Origin: Ophiodon elongatus
Taxonomy: Eukaryota; Chordata; Actinopteri; Perciformes; Hexagrammidae
DNA: 64,000 nt
Assembly: GCA_016806645.1 (NCBI GenBank)
Contig: JACSYO010001856.1
Location: forward strand, 4,421,001-4,485,000
Direction: 5' to 3'
Made by a program: the position numbers and the translations under genes. Of this stretch, positions 60,402-64,000 are shown in pieces (positions within the stretch are counted from its first letter, which is position 1; each line of letters opens with the position of its first letter). Under the pieces are notes generated by a model. It had not been told where the DNA came from. It saw nothing but the letters and a program-made list of their open reading frames with translations, and made no database searches.

Positions 60402-62325
60402 TCAGAGAGCAGTGTCTTCAGAGCCAAAAAGCTTGGTGGCGATGGCCTGGCAGTCAGCGACAGAGGCTTTCCCGCCAAAATCTGCCGGCAGGATGTCCGC
60501 GTCAAACTCTTTGAAGTAGTTGTTCAGCTCGTCGCCGTGGACGAAGACCTGAGGGAAGTTACGAAGAGTATTCAGATGAAAATTGGACAAAACGTAATGT
60601 TGTATTTGGATTAAAGGGTTGACAGTCCTCCGTCCGTACCCTCTCCAGCAGCTTGCTCTTCATGAAGGGTTTGACCACGTTGTATGTGGTGGTGAAGTAC
60701 CAGGGCTGGTGGGTAACGTGGACCGCCTTGAAACGGGCAGGGAAAGAGTCCTGCACAAACAGAAACACGAGATTTGAATAAAAAAAAAATAAAAAAACAG
60801 CTAAACTGCGCTCTCAATACATTTGGAGGGAAACGTTTTTCCTCCCGGATTACGGTCGCAGCCTTCAAACAGCTTCAAACACGCGGTTAACATTGTGAAT
60901 TATCACAAAACTAAACAAAAAAAAAATGTGACAAAACCACTTGGTTAGGTTTAAAACATCATGGTTTTGCGTAAAAATTACAAAACACAATAAAATGACT
61001 GATGTTTAGGAAACAAACCCGCTTGGTTACGTTTAGGCCACGAAAGTGCTTGATTCACAACAGCTGTCTCTTGGGTGAAAGCCTTGTGTTTGACCCGACC
61101 TCCTCTACACACAGACTTTTCTCGGACTCATTTGAAACTTATTTGTGGTACGTTAAAAGTTAATAAGTTTCCCCCCCCCGAAATGTAACTCACAATGCAA
61201 TTCTGTTATATGAGAATGTAATTTTGAGGAGACATCAAGGCATTCTTTTTTTTTCACTTACATTTTTTTATTCATTTAGACATATTAACATCATACATAA
61301 ATGCAAAAACCAGGCCTGTCAGACAAACAACAAAGTAATACTAATAAATAAATAATAATAATACAGATGGAAAAAAAAAAAAAAAAAAAAAAAAACATCA
61401 AGGCATTCTCATCTTTTCCTTTGAGAGTCGGTTCTCACCTGCAGCATGTCCACCATCTTCTTGAGCTCAGCTGGCTTTATCCCTGAGGCGTGCTGCATGG
61501 TGAAGCCCTTGAAATTCTCAATCAGGACAAAGCCATTGATCTGGGTTTCTTCATTCTCCAGCAACTTCTCCAGGATCACACAGTAAGCTCTTAAGATCTG
61601 TAACACACAAAGACTTATTTTTTTTAAAAAAAAAAAAAATACTTCAGAATTATTTGCAGCCTCTTTGAAGTTGCTTCATGGCTACCTCGTCGAATGTAAT
61701 CTCCTCCAGGTCCCAGTTCTCGATGTTGAAGAGCAGCACTACGCGGCCGTACTTGTCCCTGCTGGGCAGAACCACGGGGTAACCGGCCTCGATGGTGCTG
61801 CGGACGGCCTCCGGGGTCATGTTCTCAAACAGCTCGGGATACTCCTTCCTGAAGCGCACATAACCTGGAGGACACACAACACACACAGTTGTGCTTTCAT
61901 TCATTTTGGGCACGTACCCTAACCATGATCGCTTCCAGCCCGATCCTAACCTTTTACCCTAACCTTAACCTAAACAAAGCTTCACTTAACCTTAAACCCA
62001 AGTCTTCACCCTAAACTGTAATGGTTTACGTTATAGGGACGATTATCCATATTGTAACCCACCAAGAAAGCGAGTCCCCACAATGTAACTGTGTAATCAG
62101 ATCAATGTCCCCACAATATGGGTAAAACACACACACACACACACATAACAACTAAAACTTCCGCTGCATTCTCATATCGAGAGCTGATGGTTCCCAAACC
62201 CTTTGTGTACAGTACGAGTGTTCAGTGCAGGTTGATGTGACAAACACAATGAGACCACTATGCATCGACAGTGCTGCTCTAAGCCTCTTCATACCGAGGC
62301 ACCAATTAACCCAGAGTGTGCGTCT

Positions 62326-62393
<68 letters not shown>

Positions 62394-62486
62394 ACTCGCA
62401 AGCAGCAATTAACCCCAAAAAACAAGTTCACGTTCACATCACATTCCCCTCTCACACTAAGAAGTTCTGCTTCTCTATATTCAGAA

Positions 62487-62523
<37 letters not shown>

Positions 62524-63721
62524 TTGTGTTCATGTCTTTGTGAGGACCATATATTCTCACAGCAATATCAAGAGAAAAGAAAATCCAAACTTAAGCTGTG
62601 TTTATTGGCCGTGACAAAGTGAATTGGGGGTTATATTTGGCCGAGAGAAGTCAGAGCGTGTGGTTACAGTTTACGTCTATAATGTTGTGTATGTAGTGTT
62701 AAGGTTTAGAGTATTAGACTAAAGTTTAGATTTAAAATTAGGGGTGGTGGGAGCTTTAAATGCAGGTTATTTTTGCTTTAATATGGCTGATTGAAAGTTA
62801 TATTCGGGATGATTGCTTATTAGTTTTAGGTGTACAATTACAAATATAATTTTGCAATGAGTCCTAAGCACACACAAGTCATAAGCTTGGTATCTTCTCA
62901 TAGGAGGGTCAAACCACTCTGATTTCACCCCAGATCGACACAATCAGCCCACGCGCTGTGGAGCTCCCGGGAGAACACTGTGAGTTCATGAGTAAAGTAA
63001 ACTTGCTGTCCCATTTGGACACAAAGGAGGGCTTTGTCAGGGGAAACTCAGAAGCATCTCAAAGCTCCCAATTAATGAACCCATGCCGCCCGGTCTCATT
63101 GATGGGAAGGATTCATGCAAACCAGGAGCACAAAAGAGGTCTCACCCTCAATTAATGAAGCTACACTTCAAAATGTCTGCAGAAACAGAATCTTCTCGGT
63201 TTGTCTCTCGACAACAGAAATGAAACCAACGACTAACCCTTCATGAGATCGTGGGCTCTGACAACTTCAAACTTGCGAGCTCTGAGGAAGCGCAGTATCA
63301 GAGAGTCCGGTTTGTCTCCGAAGTGCTCCAGCACCAGCTTGGGCAGGTCGTCTCCCTCCGCTGCTTTCTCCTTCATCATGGTCCGCAGGTCCTTCAGTGC
63401 CGACGCCCGCCTCTCATCCGTCTCAGTCAGCTCATCCTTCGCCTGAGGGGGAATGGGGGGGGGGGGGATAAATGAAAGACAAACACATTGGACAAATGTT
63501 GGGGTCTGCAGGGACGAAACGTACAATGTGGCTTTAATGTTCTGATTCGAACTCATCTGTCAATGCTGCCCTTCCAGTTATTATTACTTCACCTTTTGCA
63601 CAGTGTGTCCAGGCAGTTTGTGGCACGGCCCAAACACCGGCCCATGATCCTTCACTGTCAAATGCTCCAGCTTGGACCTCATGGCCTGCTCCTCCTCTGA
63701 CACCATACGGAAAGATCCAGT
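60402..63721 (-). CDS. rlbp1: Retinaldehyde-binding protein 1 (CRALBP), 5' end probably outside
   Basis: CRALBP carries 11-cis-retinal and retinol in retinal pigment epithelium and Muller glia. Six coding exons on the minus strand join in phase (63593-63721, 63238-63442, 61686-61864, 61439-61597, 60640-60750, 60402-60548), giving 309 residues; the human protein is 317. An N-terminal FRMVSEEEQ and KDHGPVFGPC precede the CRAL-TRIO N-domain (RFLRARKFEV) and the lipid-binding CRAL-TRIO fold (DKYGRVVLLFNIENW, NGFVLIENFKGFTM, ARFKAVHVTHQPWYFTTTYNVVKPF, LPADFGG). The first visible exon has a strong acceptor (CTTCTCTTCCTCATGCAG), so a few start residues are probably encoded right of the window; an in-frame ATG straddling that acceptor at 63727 is the alternative. 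I cannot tell rlbp1a from rlbp1b. Confidence 0.94.
61371..61395. repeat. Poly(A) run in rlbp1 intron
   Basis: Pure A tract of about 25 bp after AT-rich sequence, possibly the tail of an old retroposed element. Confidence 0.7.
62331..62522. repeat. Two GT arrays in rlbp1 intron
   Basis: GT arrays at 62331-62391 and 62489-62522 flank about 100 bp of unique sequence. Apparent frames here are artefacts. Confidence 0.95.
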
Positions 63722-64000
63722 CTGCATGAGGAAGAGAAGCTTTTAAAAAAGGTCAGATTTCTTGGTAATATCGCCATACGGTGACAATCCAGTTTGGTTG
63801 AACTCCTCCTTTATATTTGTCTTTTACATCACTATTTTAAGCAGTTTTTGAAACAACTCTAATGCATTACTGCTTAAATAGTTCAATGGCAGCTCATTAT
63901 AATGACTTTTAAGTTGTGGACCCACAACCCAATCAGACTCCAAACGATGCACACCAGTGAACGGCTGCTTAAGCTGCTTCACATGATTACAGAAAAGACT

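Noticed and set aside
63722..64000. Search for the rlbp1 start exon in the last 280 bases
   Set aside because: No minus-strand ATG followed by a good in-phase donor was found, so the start exon is probably outside the window.

Overview
This window is vertebrate nuclear DNA, almost certainly from a ray-finned (teleost, probably percomorph) fish. The genes have many short exons with GT/AG introns. The intergenic space is dense in long (GT/AC)n microsatellites and in short transposons of types I recognise from fish genomes. The encoded proteins are clear orthologues of vertebrate genes. No bacterial, viral or CRISPR features are present.

Layout from left to right. (1) First coding exon of slc30a4 on the minus strand (zinc transporter; the rest lies left of the window), sharing a divergent promoter with bloc1s6 (pallidin) on the plus strand. 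(2) About 9.5 kb without a recognisable gene, holding short transposon copies, microsatellites and a CAGA-type minisatellite. (3) nmrk2 (nicotinamide riboside kinase 2), minus strand, 7 coding exons. (4) About 4.7 kb of repeats. (5) A small plus-strand gene for an acidic BESS-domain protein. (6) hapln3, minus strand, 5 coding exons. (7) mfge8, minus strand, 10 coding exons, with three EGF repeats and two discoidin domains. (8) abhd2, plus strand, 9 coding exons, probable 5' UTR exons and a long 3' UTR. (9) rlbp1 (CRALBP), minus strand, whose start codon is probably beyond the right edge.

The block hapln3-mfge8-abhd2-rlbp1 matches the human 15q26.1 order, and slc30a4-bloc1s6 matches human 15q21. 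Here the two blocks lie within about 20 kb of each other, with nmrk2 (human 19p13.3) and a BESS gene between them. Exon boundaries were assigned by hand from GT/AG sites, phase continuity and family alignment from memory. All phases close: 165 aa for bloc1s6, 208 aa for nmrk2, 361 aa for hapln3, 471 aa for mfge8 and 431 aa for abhd2.

The most interesting signals are regulatory and structural, not a new enzymatic system. They are a cluster of MITF/TFEB-type E-boxes (two inside a 20-bp tandem duplication) in the slc30a4/bloc1s6 promoter, a BESS-only mini-protein, a three-EGF RGD-bearing Mfge8, an extra intron in the hapln3 Ig domain, and several inverted-repeat elements and hairpins. I found no convincing evidence of a wholly undescribed biological system.
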